A DNA stretch of 5,649 nucleotides from an uncultured Lachnospiraceae bacterium (lineage in GTDB: Bacteria > Bacillota > Clostridia > Lachnospirales > Lachnospiraceae), in NCBI GenBank assembly GCA_900544445.1, contig UQVK01000140.1, forward strand, positions 1 through 5,649, given 5' to 3'. Of this stretch, positions 1 through 4,669 are shown piece by piece (the stretch's first letter is position 1; the number at the start of each line of letters is the position of its first letter). Position numbers and translations under genes: made by a program. The notes below the pieces were generated by a model. The model ran no database searches and was not told the origin of the DNA. It was given only the letters and a program-made list of their open reading frames with translations.

Positions 1-1811
1 AGAATCTCGCCGCCCGCTCTGGTCCAGGCCAGGCCGGTCACCACGCCGGGCATTTTTTCCGTCAGCCGGTATTCGTGATTGAGCTGCCTCCTTCCGAGAA
101 AATCAGTCAGGTTGCTTTCTGTTACGATCAGGCGGTTATCCTCCTTCTTTTCTCCGGTCTTTGCGTTGCGGACCAGGCGGACCGCAGCCGTGCGGCAGAG
201 GGTATCAAGCCGGTTTTTCAGCGTACGGACACCTGCCTCCATGGTGTACTCATCGATGATTTTGCGGAGCGCTCCGTCTGTTATGGTGAGCATATCCTCC
301 TTAATGCCCATGGATTCCAGAGCTCTGGGCAGAAGGTGCTTCCTTGCGATGTGGAATTTTTCCACCGCGGTGTAGCCGGGGAAGTTGATGACCTCCATAC
401 GGTTTAAAAGGGGCTCCGGAATGGTGTCCGTGGTGTTCGCCGTGCAGACGAAAAGTACGTTGGACAGATCATAAGGCACGTTCATGTAATGGTCGGTGAA
501 GGTGTTGTTCTGCTCCGGATCAAGCACCTCAAGGAGGGCGCTTGCGGGATCTCCGCCGTAATCTTTGGCCAGCTTATCCACCTCGTCCAGCACCATAACA
601 GGATTGGAAACGCCGCTGCGCTTCATGCCTTCCATGATCCGGCCGGGCATGGCGCCGATGTAGGTGCGTCTGTGGCCGCGGATCTCCGCCTCATCCCGGA
701 CACCGCCCAGGCTGATGCGGACATATTCCCGCCCCAGCGCCCTTGCAATGCTCTGGCCGATGCTGGTTTTGCCCGTGCCGGGCGCGCCGACGAACAGGAG
801 GATGGAGCCGTTCTGCTTCCGGTTCAGGGCCATGACAGCCAGCTGCTGGATGATGCGCTCCTTCACTTTTTTCAGGCCGTAATGGTCTTCATCCAGAATG
901 GCCTCCGCTTTGTCCAGGTCAATGGAGCTGACCTTCGGCGCCTTCCAGGACAGGCTGGTGACAAAATCCAGATAATCATAGAGCAGGCCGTATTCGTGGC
1001 TTTCCTTGCCCTCCTGGCGCATGCGGTTTAAAACCTTGTCGGCCTCCCGTCTGGCTTCCTTATTCATGCCGGATTTTGCGATTTTCTTCTCAAATTTGCG
1101 CACATCCGATTCGTTTTCCGGATGCATGTCGTCCAGCTCCTTCTGGAGATAGTCGATCTGCTTTTTCAGAGCGGCCTCCCGGTAGAGCTGTTCCTGATTG
1201 TCCTTCTGGGCCGTCTTGGCCTCCTCGGATACCTTGGCGATCTCCACGAATTCATTGATCGCCTTTGTGATCAGTTCGCAGCGTTCCTTTCTGGAATCCG
1301 CCGCAAGAATGGCGTATTTTTCCTCCGCGCTCAGATTCAGATATTCTGTAAGAGCGCAGGCCAGATCATAGATGTTTTTGCGCTGCAGTACGAAGCTTCT
1401 CGCCCACAGTCCCCACTGATAGCCCTGAACGAACTTCAGCAGGGTGGCGCGCAGGCTGCCGAAAAGCTCCTTTTCCTCCTCGGCGGTCAGATCCGCCTCT
1501 TCGGGGCGGATGGATGCGGTGGCGGTCAGCACGCCGTCCTGAATCTCGATATCGGAAATATCCACTCTCTCCATGGTCCGCACCTGGATGTTGTCACCCT
1601 CGCTGATACCCTCCACACGGGCGGATACGCCGATGGGATAGAAGGAATCCGCCGCAAGCGTTCCCTCTTCCCGTTCCTCCTTCAGCTGGATGAACAGGAT
1701 ATCCGTTCCCACCTCGATGGGCTCGGTGCACCAGTCGGAGAAAAAGTCCTTCTTAAAATAGTAGGATACATCCGGTAAAAGCAATATATTATAGACTGGT
1801 CTGATGATCAT
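1..1811 (-). CDS. lon: ATP-dependent protease Lon (LonA type), N-terminal 603 codons, cut by window edge
   Basis: Lon is a cytoplasmic hexameric AAA+ protease that unfolds and degrades misfolded and regulatory proteins. I read it by translating the minus strand from ATG at 1811; AGGAG (1822-1818) lies 6 nt upstream. Residues 1 to about 115 align only loosely with the usual Lon substrate-binding domain, and the common LPxLPLRxxVVFP opening is replaced by MIIRPVYNILLLPDVSYYF. A charged helical/coiled-coil stretch with YREAALKKQIDYLQKEL follows, then the AAA+ module: Walker A GAPGTGKT (342-349, K348), the Lon signature GHRRTYIGAMPGRI (from 379), Walker B VMVLDEVDK (D409, E410) and the sensor-2 AGVR (R529). 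The visible part ends at MPGVVTGLAWTRAGGEI, the start of the protease domain. The catalytic Ser/Lys pair lies beyond the left edge and cannot be checked. Walker A sits at the usual distance from the N-terminus, so no domain is missing so far. Regulation is probably by HrcA through the CIRCE element just upstream. Confidence 0.96.
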   Translation of the reverse strand, partial: MIIRPVYNILLLPDVSYYFKKDFFSDWCTEPIEVGTDILFIQLKEEREEGTLAADSFYPIGVSARVEGISEGDNIQVRTMERVDISDIEIQDGVLTATASIRPEEADLTAEEEKELFGSLRATLLKFVQGYQWGLWARSFVLQRKNIYDLACALTEYLNLSAEEKYAILAADSRKERCELITKAINEFVEIAKVSEEAKTAQKDNQEQLYREAALKKQIDYLQKELDDMHPENESDVRKFEKKIAKSGMNKEARREADKVLNRMRQEGKESHEYGLLYDYLDFVTSLSWKAPKVSSIDLDKAEAILDEDHYGLKKVKERIIQQLAVMALNRKQNGSILLFVGAPGTGKTSIGQSIARALGREYVRISLGGVRDEAEIRGHRRTYIGAMPGRIMEGMKRSGVSNPVMVLDEVDKLAKDYGGDPASALLEVLDPEQNNTFTDHYMNVPYDLSNVLFVCTANTTDTIPEPLLNRMEVINFPGYTAVEKFHIARKHLLPRALESMGIKEDMLTITDGALRKIIDEYTMEAGVRTLKNRLDTLCRTAAVRLVRNAKTGEKKEDNRLIVTESNLTDFLGRRQLNHEYRLTEKMPGVVTGLAWTRAGGEI

Positions 1812-1837
1812 GATTTTCTCCTTTCCGTCAATAATTG

Positions 1838-1864
1838 TTAGCAAACAATAAAAGTGAGTGCTAA
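1838..1864. promoter_or_regulatory. CIRCE element (HrcA heat-shock operator) in the lon leader
   Basis: The CIRCE consensus is TTAGCACTC, nine free bases, GAGTGCTAA. Here the left half is TTAGCAAAC (1838-1846, 7 of 9) and the right half is GAGTGCTAA (1856-1864, 9 of 9), separated by exactly nine bases. That gives 16 of 18 matches with correct spacing. It lies 27 bp upstream of the lon start codon, so the likely role is repression of lon by HrcA at normal temperature and release under protein-folding stress. Match and position are seen directly; control by HrcA is inferred from the known family. Confidence 0.82.
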
Positions 1865-1901
1865 TACATTGGTGAAAAGAAAGCGAATAAGACAGGTCTG
1901 T

Positions 1902-1930
1902 ATTATCCGCCGTTCTTTGTATTCTGAAAA
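1902..1930 (-). promoter_or_regulatory. Weak candidate proximal lon promoter
   Basis: On the minus strand, TTTTCA (1930-1925, 4 of 6 to TTGACA) is separated by 17 bp from GATAAT (1907-1902, 5 of 6 to TATAAT). The start would fall near 1895, placing the CIRCE element at about +31 to +57 in the 5' leader. The stronger promoter at 2081-2109 may be the real one, or both may be used. Confidence 0.3.
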
Positions 1931-2026
1931 AGAATGCACCAATACGCCGTACGGTTTTGCGTAAAAAAGACAAATCCATACAGCGTAATATGTTCTCACT
2001 TTGCCGGAGTGTTTCTTGCTGGCAAA

Positions 2027-2041
2027 ATGATACAGTGTCAT
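2027..2041. promoter_or_regulatory. Second GTGTCA-type imperfect palindrome
   Basis: ATGATAC (2027-2033) and GTGTCAT (2035-2041) form a 7-bp inverted repeat with one mismatch around A2034. It shares the GTGTCA half-site with the dyad at 2053-2079. The two centres are 32 bp apart, about three helical turns, so both could be bound on the same face of the DNA. The regulator is not identified. Confidence 0.4.
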
Positions 2042-2052
2042 ATAAGTTGAAA

Positions 2053-2079
2053 ATAGCACTGACACTGTGTCACTGCTAA
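2053..2079. promoter_or_regulatory. Near-perfect dyad operator over the distal lon promoter start site, with CIRCE spacing
   Basis: Bases 2054-2078 form an inverted repeat centred on T2066. The arms are TAGCACTGACAC and GTGTCACTGCTA, with one mismatched pair (2059/2073) in 12. Read as CIRCE-length halves, ATAGCACTG (2053-2061) and CACTGCTAA (2071-2079) are nine bases apart and match the CIRCE consensus at 14 of 18 positions. Unlike a classical CIRCE, the central bases are also symmetrical (GACAC/GTGTC). The site spans about -5 to +22 of the predicted lon transcript, a typical repressor position. It may be a second, degenerate HrcA site or the operator of another dimeric repressor. Confidence 0.6.
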
Positions 2080-2080
2080 T

Positions 2081-2109
2081 AACATAGCATACAATGCCTA
2101 CTGTGTCAA
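2081..2109 (-). promoter_or_regulatory. Strong candidate distal lon promoter (TTGACA-N17-TATGTT, extended -10)
   Basis: Minus strand: a perfect -35 TTGACA (2109-2104), a 17-bp spacer ending in TGC (extended -10), and -10 TATGTT (2086-2081, 4 of 6). The predicted start is near 2074, inside the dyad at 2053-2079. The only downstream gene in this direction is lon, which would have a leader of about 260 nt. Confidence 0.6.
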
Positions 2110-2172
2110 TAGGAAATTGGAGTTTTACTGTTGGTAAAATGATTTATGAAGATTCCGGAGCGATTCTTTCTC

Positions 2173-2202
2173 TTGTCAGAAGCTTTGCGGCAATAGTATA
2201 TT
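2173..2202 (+). promoter_or_regulatory. Promoter of the Cys-motif protein/methyltransferase operon
   Basis: TTGTCA (2173-2178, 5 of 6) is followed by an 18-bp spacer and TATATT (2197-2202, 5 of 6). The predicted start is near 2209, giving a leader of about 79 nt before the ATG at 2288. An 8-bp inverted repeat, AGCGATTC (2159-2166) and GAATCGCT (2219-2226), flanks the promoter on both sides. Confidence 0.55.
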
Positions 2203-2277
2203 ATATTCAGATGCGGTGGAATCGCTGAAAATGAAAATTCTGCGCGGTTGATTCTCACTGTAAAAACGCCTTAAAAT

Positions 2278-2282
2278 GGAGG
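2278..2282 (+). promoter_or_regulatory. Shine-Dalgarno deciding the start at 2288
   Basis: GGAGG lies 5 nt before ATG 2288. An earlier in-frame ATG at 2276 overlaps this site and has no ribosome binding site of its own, so 2288 is preferred. Confidence 0.75.
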
Positions 2283-2287
2283 AAGAT

Positions 2288-2776
2288 ATGGATTTGAAAA
2301 TTCTCAGCGCCCTGATCGGTTTATGCGGCGCGGTGAGCAATAACGGGAAAACGGAAAACACGGACCGGGTTGTACTGGAGGCAATTCTTTCAAAGGAGCC
2401 TGAGGAGGCGGTCAGAAGGATTCATGAAGAAAAGGATAAAATCTCGCCGGACTGCGCTTCCTGCCCTGCGCCCTGCGGAAATACCTCAGACGGGGATCTG
2501 AGCCGCTGGAATGAAACGCCGGAGAGTGTGCGGAAACAGAAGGAAGAAGTGATGGCCGCACTGGAGCGCATGGCTTTTTCCATGGCGGAATCCAGGGCAA
2601 AAGCCACGGCAGAAAATCTCTGCGGAACCCAGGAGCTGAAGGCTCCGGATGTGGTATACAGAGCAATTTCCTGGCTTGGCTATGTGTCGCTCAGTGATGA
2701 ACCGCTCGATTTTGAGCCGCTCAAAATCGAGCTGGAAGAAGAAATCTGGCAGGAGATTTCGGAGGAGAAGCCATGA
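2288..2776 (+). CDS. Uncharacterised small cytoplasmic protein with a CxxCxxxCG motif
   Basis: The product is 162 residues with no signal peptide or membrane segment. I do not recognise a named family. The notable feature is CASCPAPCGNTSD at residues 56-68: C56, C59 and C63 in a CxxCxxxCG arrangement, with further cysteines at 13 and 112. Such a cluster could bind an iron-sulfur cluster or zinc. The segment with CG-x-T-x-(E/D)-x-(D)-L faintly recalls the cysteine-rich N-terminus of hydroxylamine reductase/hybrid-cluster proteins, but the rest of that enzyme is absent; this is a loose resemblance only. The middle (about 79-110) is a charged helix with SVRKQKEEVMAALERMAFS, and the C-terminus is very acidic (ELEEEIWQEISEEKP). 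The stop codon overlaps the start of the next gene (ATGA), so the two are very probably co-translated and functionally linked. It is a real gene: good ribosome binding site, promoter and coupling. Confidence 0.85.
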   Translation: MDLKILSALIGLCGAVSNNGKTENTDRVVLEAILSKEPEEAVRRIHEEKDKISPDCASCPAPCGNTSDGDLSRWNETPESVRKQKEEVMAALERMAFSMAESRAKATAENLCGTQELKAPDVVYRAISWLGYVSLSDEPLDFEPLKIELEEEIWQEISEEKP

Positions 2777-3444
2777 AAAGGAAACTGCTGATTCAGGCAT
2801 GTGTCAAATTTGCGGCGGGACTGTTGCTTGTCGGCTGTCTGCTGTTTCTGCCTGCAGGGACAATCGCCTTCTGGAAGGGCTGGCTTCTGATGGCGGCATT
2901 GTTTTTCCCAATGCTGATAACCGGTATCATCCTGTGGATAAAAGCGCCGGAGCTTCTTGAGAAGCGGCTGAATTCCAAAGAAAAAGAGAAGGAGCAGAAG
3001 AACGTGGTTGGACTTTCCCTGCTTCTGTTCGTCTGCGGTTTTGTGACGGCCGGACTGGATTTCCGATATGGGTGGAGCCGTCTGCCTGATTGGGTGAGCG
3101 TGGCCGCTACGGTGCTGCTTCTGCTTGCCTATGGAATGTACGGGGAGGTTATGAGAGAAAACGCCTGGCTGTCCAGAACCGTGGAAGTACAACAGGGACA
3201 AAAGGTGATCGATACGGGGCTGTACGGAAAAATCAGACATCCGATGTATTCTGCAATGATTCTGCTTTTTCTGTCAATGCCCCTCGTCTGCGGCTCGGTT
3301 TATGCATTTCTGATCTTCCTCATCTATCCGCTGCTTCTGATAAAACGGATCAAAAATGAGGAGGCCGTCCTGCTGACAGGACTGGAGGGATATGCGGAAT
3401 ATACCCGGAAGGTCCGCTACAGAGTGGTGCCGTTTATCTGGTAA
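2773..3444 (+). CDS. Membrane methyltransferase, isoprenylcysteine carboxyl methyltransferase (ICMT)/PEMT-like family
   Basis: This 223-residue integral membrane protein is expected to transfer a methyl group from S-adenosylmethionine to a lipid-like or thiol/carboxyl acceptor; the bacterial substrate is unknown. Hydrophobic segments lie at about 9-28, 36-56, 78-95, 107-124 and 160-190, with a charged loop at 57-77 (EKRLNSKEKEKEQK). The family core is clear: VIDTGLYGKIRHPMY (145-159) with R155-H156-P157 and Y159, then E196-E197, then GYAEYTRKVRYRVVPFIW at the C-terminus (206-223). These elements form the AdoMet site in characterised relatives. The position after HPMY, usually followed by a glycine two residues on, is S-A here. 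GGAGG (2761-2765) sits 7 nt before the ATG, and the start overlaps the previous stop by 4 bp. Length is normal for the family. Bacteria lack eukaryotic-type CaaX prenylation, so the ICMT name should not be read as a function. Confidence 0.88.
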   Translation: MKRKLLIQACVKFAAGLLLVGCLLFLPAGTIAFWKGWLLMAALFFPMLITGIILWIKAPELLEKRLNSKEKEKEQKNVVGLSLLLFVCGFVTAGLDFRYGWSRLPDWVSVAATVLLLLAYGMYGEVMRENAWLSRTVEVQQGQKVIDTGLYGKIRHPMYSAMILLFLSMPLVCGSVYAFLIFLIYPLLLIKRIKNEEAVLLTGLEGYAEYTRKVRYRVVPFIW

Positions 3445-3559
3445 GGGCCTGAAATGGTACTCTTTTGAACCAGGCCGGGAAACTGTCACTGTTCATACGG
3501 CAGAGAAAATATAACAAACGATTACCAGATACGGCGCAAAATGGGGGGACCTGCATTTT

Positions 3560-3590
3560 TATCCGTAGAAAAAATACTGCCATACGGATA
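3560..3590. repeat. Inverted repeat TATCCGTA-N15-TACGGATA
   Basis: Perfect 8-bp arms at 3560-3567 and 3583-3590 with a 15-nt spacer. The pentamer centres are 20 bp apart, about two helical turns, which would suit a dimeric DNA-binding protein. A TATAAT hexamer begins inside the right arm (3589). It could equally fold as an RNA hairpin; no T tract follows. Confidence 0.65.
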
Positions 3591-3594
3591 TAAT
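3566..3594 (+). promoter_or_regulatory. Possible orphan promoter inside the inverted repeat
   Basis: TATAAT (3589-3594, perfect -10) lies 17 bp after TAGAAA (3566-3571, 4 of 6 to TTGACA). A transcript would begin near 3601, almost 490 bp before the next gene. It overlaps the CCGTA/TACGG repeat, as an operator-controlled promoter would. It could also be a chance match in AT-rich DNA. Confidence 0.3.
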
Positions 3595-3613
3595 CACAGT
3601 TTTCGTTATATAC

Positions 3614-3666
3614 GCCGTAGAAACAAGCGGCTGCATGCAGATAAAAATACGTTTTTTGCTTACGGC
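3614..3666. repeat. Inverted repeat GCCGTA...TACGGC enclosing CTGCATGCAG palindrome
   Basis: GCCGTA (3614-3619) and TACGGC (3661-3666) are perfect 6-bp arms around a 41-nt interior that contains the 10-bp palindrome CTGCATGCAG (3631-3640). The ten bases ATACGCCGTA here also occur at 1943-1950 in the lon control region, extended there by one or two symmetrical bases. Confidence 0.45.
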
Positions 3667-3718
3667 ACCGCAGTGTGACATTCATCTATGCGGATAGAAT
3701 AACGACTTCTGACCATCG

Positions 3719-3748
3719 AACCGTATTCCCCAATGATTTTGTACGGTT
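3719..3748. repeat. Inverted repeat AACCGTA-N16-TACGGTT
   Basis: Perfect 7-bp arms at 3719-3725 and 3742-3748 with a 16-nt spacer; the pentamer centres are 21 bp apart. The layout copies the repeat at 3560-3590. In both, a TA(T/A)AAT hexamer starts one base after TACGG (here TAAAAT 3748-3753). Confidence 0.6.
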
Positions 3749-3924
3749 AAAATAGAAAAATCTTTGCTTTTGGTGGTATTTTCAGGCGGCTCCTTCCCCT
3801 GTTTTAACTTTCTGATTATCTATTTATCTATGCTGCGGCCGGCGGCGTCTTTTGATGATCATTTAATTCCCGGACACGAGAGATTAGAACAATGACAAAT
3901 CAGACCCGCGCCGAGTTTTAAGAG

Positions 3925-4002
3925 GCCGGACCATCGCTGAACGATCCCAGGTTTACAATTTTTTGATCGTTTGTACCGTACCCAGGAGACAGGAAGTCCG
4001 GC
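3925..4002 (+). other. Nested inverted repeats, possible structured RNA
   Basis: Outer arms GCCGGAC (3925-3931) and GTCCGGC (3996-4002) enclose inner arms AACGATC (3940-3946) and GATCGTT (3965-3971), all perfect 7-bp matches. CCCAGG occurs twice, at 3947-3951 region and 3982-3986 region, once on each side of the inner stem. I recognise no known riboswitch or RNA family. The element ends about 35 bp before the promoter -10 of the next gene, so it would not be in that gene's leader if that promoter is used. Confidence 0.35.
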
Positions 4003-4036
4003 TGAAAATCACCCAATATCCACGCTCTCTGACTTG

Positions 4037-4045
4037 TGATATAAT
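4037..4045 (+). promoter_or_regulatory. Extended -10 promoter of the GyrI-like gene
   Basis: TGATATAAT gives a perfect TATAAT (4040-4045) with an upstream TG extension (4037-4038). The -35 region 17 bp upstream, TATCCA (4017-4022), is poor (3 of 6), as is common for extended -10 promoters. The start is predicted near 4052, with a leader of about 36 nt. Confidence 0.65.
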
Positions 4046-4074
4046 AAAACGAGCAGTGCGATAAAAATAAATTT

Positions 4075-4081
4075 GGGGAGG
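4075..4081 (+). promoter_or_regulatory. Shine-Dalgarno deciding the start at 4088
   Basis: GGGGAGG lies 6 nt before ATG 4088. A TTG at 4073 in the same frame overlaps this site and would add five residues; it is rejected. Confidence 0.8.
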
Positions 4082-4087
4082 CACAGG

Positions 4088-4543
4088 ATGGTTAAGGCGA
4101 TAAAGGAAGCATTTGTTGTCATCGGCAAAGAGGGTTCAACATCAGACGGCGAAGGATTTATTCAGAAATTGTGGAATGATGCAAATGGTCATTTCAGTGA
4201 AGTGGCACATCTGGCAAAGAAAGACGCAAACGGGGGTATTGTGGGAATATGGGGTGCCATGTCTGATTTTTCCCATTCATTTAAACCATGGGAAGATGGT
4301 TTCAGTAAAGGCCTGTATCTGGCAGGAGTGGAATGTGTAGATCAAGCAGAAGCACCGGATGGATGGACCAAATGGACAATACCGGGTTATGAGTATATCG
4401 TTGTTGAAAACCATAAGGGAGTGTTTGAAGAAACCGTTGGACACATGAAAGAGGAGGGGATTTCTCTGGCCGGAGCGGTTCACGAATATACCAACCCGGC
4501 AACGGGAAAGGACTATCTGTATTTTCCGATAAGAGAAGTTTGA
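4088..4543 (+). CDS. Stand-alone GyrI-like/AraC-type effector-binding domain protein
   Basis: The product is a 151-residue soluble protein made of a single GyrI-like (SOUL/AraC effector-binding) fold, the domain that binds small, often cationic or amphipathic ligands in regulators such as BmrR and Rob. No DNA-binding domain is present, so it cannot be a transcription factor by itself. Family marks: the opening KEAFVVIGKEG (6-16), IVGIWGAMSDF (51-61), the central LYLAGVECVDQAEAPDGW (76-93) with E82 at the position of the cavity glutamate and the P-x-G-W turn, IPGYEYIVVE (98-107), and the closing YLYFPIREV. Known stand-alone members include gyrase-protecting SbmC/GyrI and small-molecule hydrolase or sequestration proteins; which applies here is not visible. 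It has its own promoter and is followed by a weak hairpin, so it is probably monocistronic. Confidence 0.85.
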   Translation: MVKAIKEAFVVIGKEGSTSDGEGFIQKLWNDANGHFSEVAHLAKKDANGGIVGIWGAMSDFSHSFKPWEDGFSKGLYLAGVECVDQAEAPDGWTKWTIPGYEYIVVENHKGVFEETVGHMKEEGISLAGAVHEYTNPATGKDYLYFPIREV

Positions 4544-4545
4544 TC

Positions 4546-4583
4546 AAGTCCGGTTTGGAGATGCTGAAGGGCACCGGCTTTTC
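4546..4583 (+). terminator. Weak candidate terminator after the GyrI-like gene
   Basis: AAGTCCGGT (4546-4554) pairs with ACCGGCTT (4573-4580) with one bulged base, closing an 18-nt loop; CTTTT follows (4578-4582). The T tract is short and overlaps the stem, so efficiency may be low. Confidence 0.4.
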
Positions 4584-4606
4584 ATCGACGCGGTCTTTAT
4601 GCTTCA

Positions 4607-4635
4607 TTGCATCCGCCCCCGGAAGATGCTAGAAT
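4607..4635 (+). promoter_or_regulatory. sbcD promoter (TTGCAT-N17-TAGAAT, extended -10)
   Basis: TTGCAT (4607-4612, 4 of 6) and TAGAAT (4630-4635, 5 of 6) are 17 bp apart, and the spacer ends in TGC, giving an extended -10. The start is predicted near 4642, about 28 nt before the sbcD ATG. Confidence 0.65.
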
Positions 4636-4669
4636 ACGAATAACACAGACGGAAAAGGAAGAGAAGGAA

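Larger units (their letters stand above)
1812..2287. other. Divergent control region between lon and the plus-strand operon
   Basis: No convincing gene is present in these 476 bp. The region holds the lon Shine-Dalgarno, the CIRCE element, two candidate lon promoters, the 25-bp dyad and its smaller relative, and the plus-strand promoter at 2173-2202. Other structure: TTTGCC (2000-2005) pairs with GGCAAA (2021-2026) as a short hairpin without a T tract, and CCGTACGG (1947-1954) is a perfect 8-bp palindrome. A 75-codon minus-strand reading frame (2065-1838) starts at GTG with no ribosome binding site and ends inside the CIRCE, so I do not treat it as a gene. Confidence 0.7.
3445..4087. other. 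Repeat-rich 640-bp intergenic region, no convincing gene
   Basis: I see no protein gene with a ribosome binding site. A frame on the minus strand (3685-3434) and a 21-codon plus frame (3830-3895) lack start signals and family resemblance. The content is a weak stem after the methyltransferase (GGCCTG 3446-3451 with CAGGCC 3471-3476, no T tract), eight TACGG/CCGTA pentamers between 3496 and 3746, a perfect 10-bp palindrome CTGCATGCAG (3631-3640), a possible promoter at 3566-3594, nested inverted repeats at 3925-4002, and the promoter of the next gene at 4037-4045. It may include an unannotated RNA or a decayed element. Confidence 0.6.

Noticed and set aside
1122..1778. 218-codon plus-strand open frame
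   Set aside because: It is antisense to lon, whose minus-strand product has clear Lon motifs; the long frame is a by-product of lon codon use. The same holds for the plus frames at 75-407 and 489-1031.
1838..2065. 75-codon minus-strand frame in the lon leader, considered as an upstream peptide
   Set aside because: It starts at GTG within the dyad, has no Shine-Dalgarno, no recognisable similarity and ends inside the CIRCE.
2680..3240. 186-codon minus-strand frame opposite the operon
   Set aside because: It lies antisense to two well-supported, coupled genes and has no start signals or family features.
3446..3476. GGCCTG/CAGGCC stem as terminator of the methyltransferase operon
   Set aside because: Only 6 bp with a 19-nt loop and no following T tract.
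3434..3685. 83-codon minus-strand frame after the methyltransferase
   Set aside because: It has no ribosome binding site, its composition is unlike a typical protein, and it spans the repeat cluster.
3495..3746. CCGTA pentamers as -10 elements of ECF sigma promoters
   Set aside because: No GAAC-type -35 is found at the required distance upstream of the copies, and they occur in both orientations as inverted pairs.
3495..3746. CRISPR array
   Set aside because: The repeated unit is only 5-8 bp, in mixed orientation and with irregular spacing; no cas genes are nearby.
3830..3895. 21-codon plus-strand frame MLRPAASFDDHLIPGHERLEQ, considered as a small protein or transposase remnant
   Set aside because: There is no ribosome binding site, and the match to any transposase N-terminus is too short to support.
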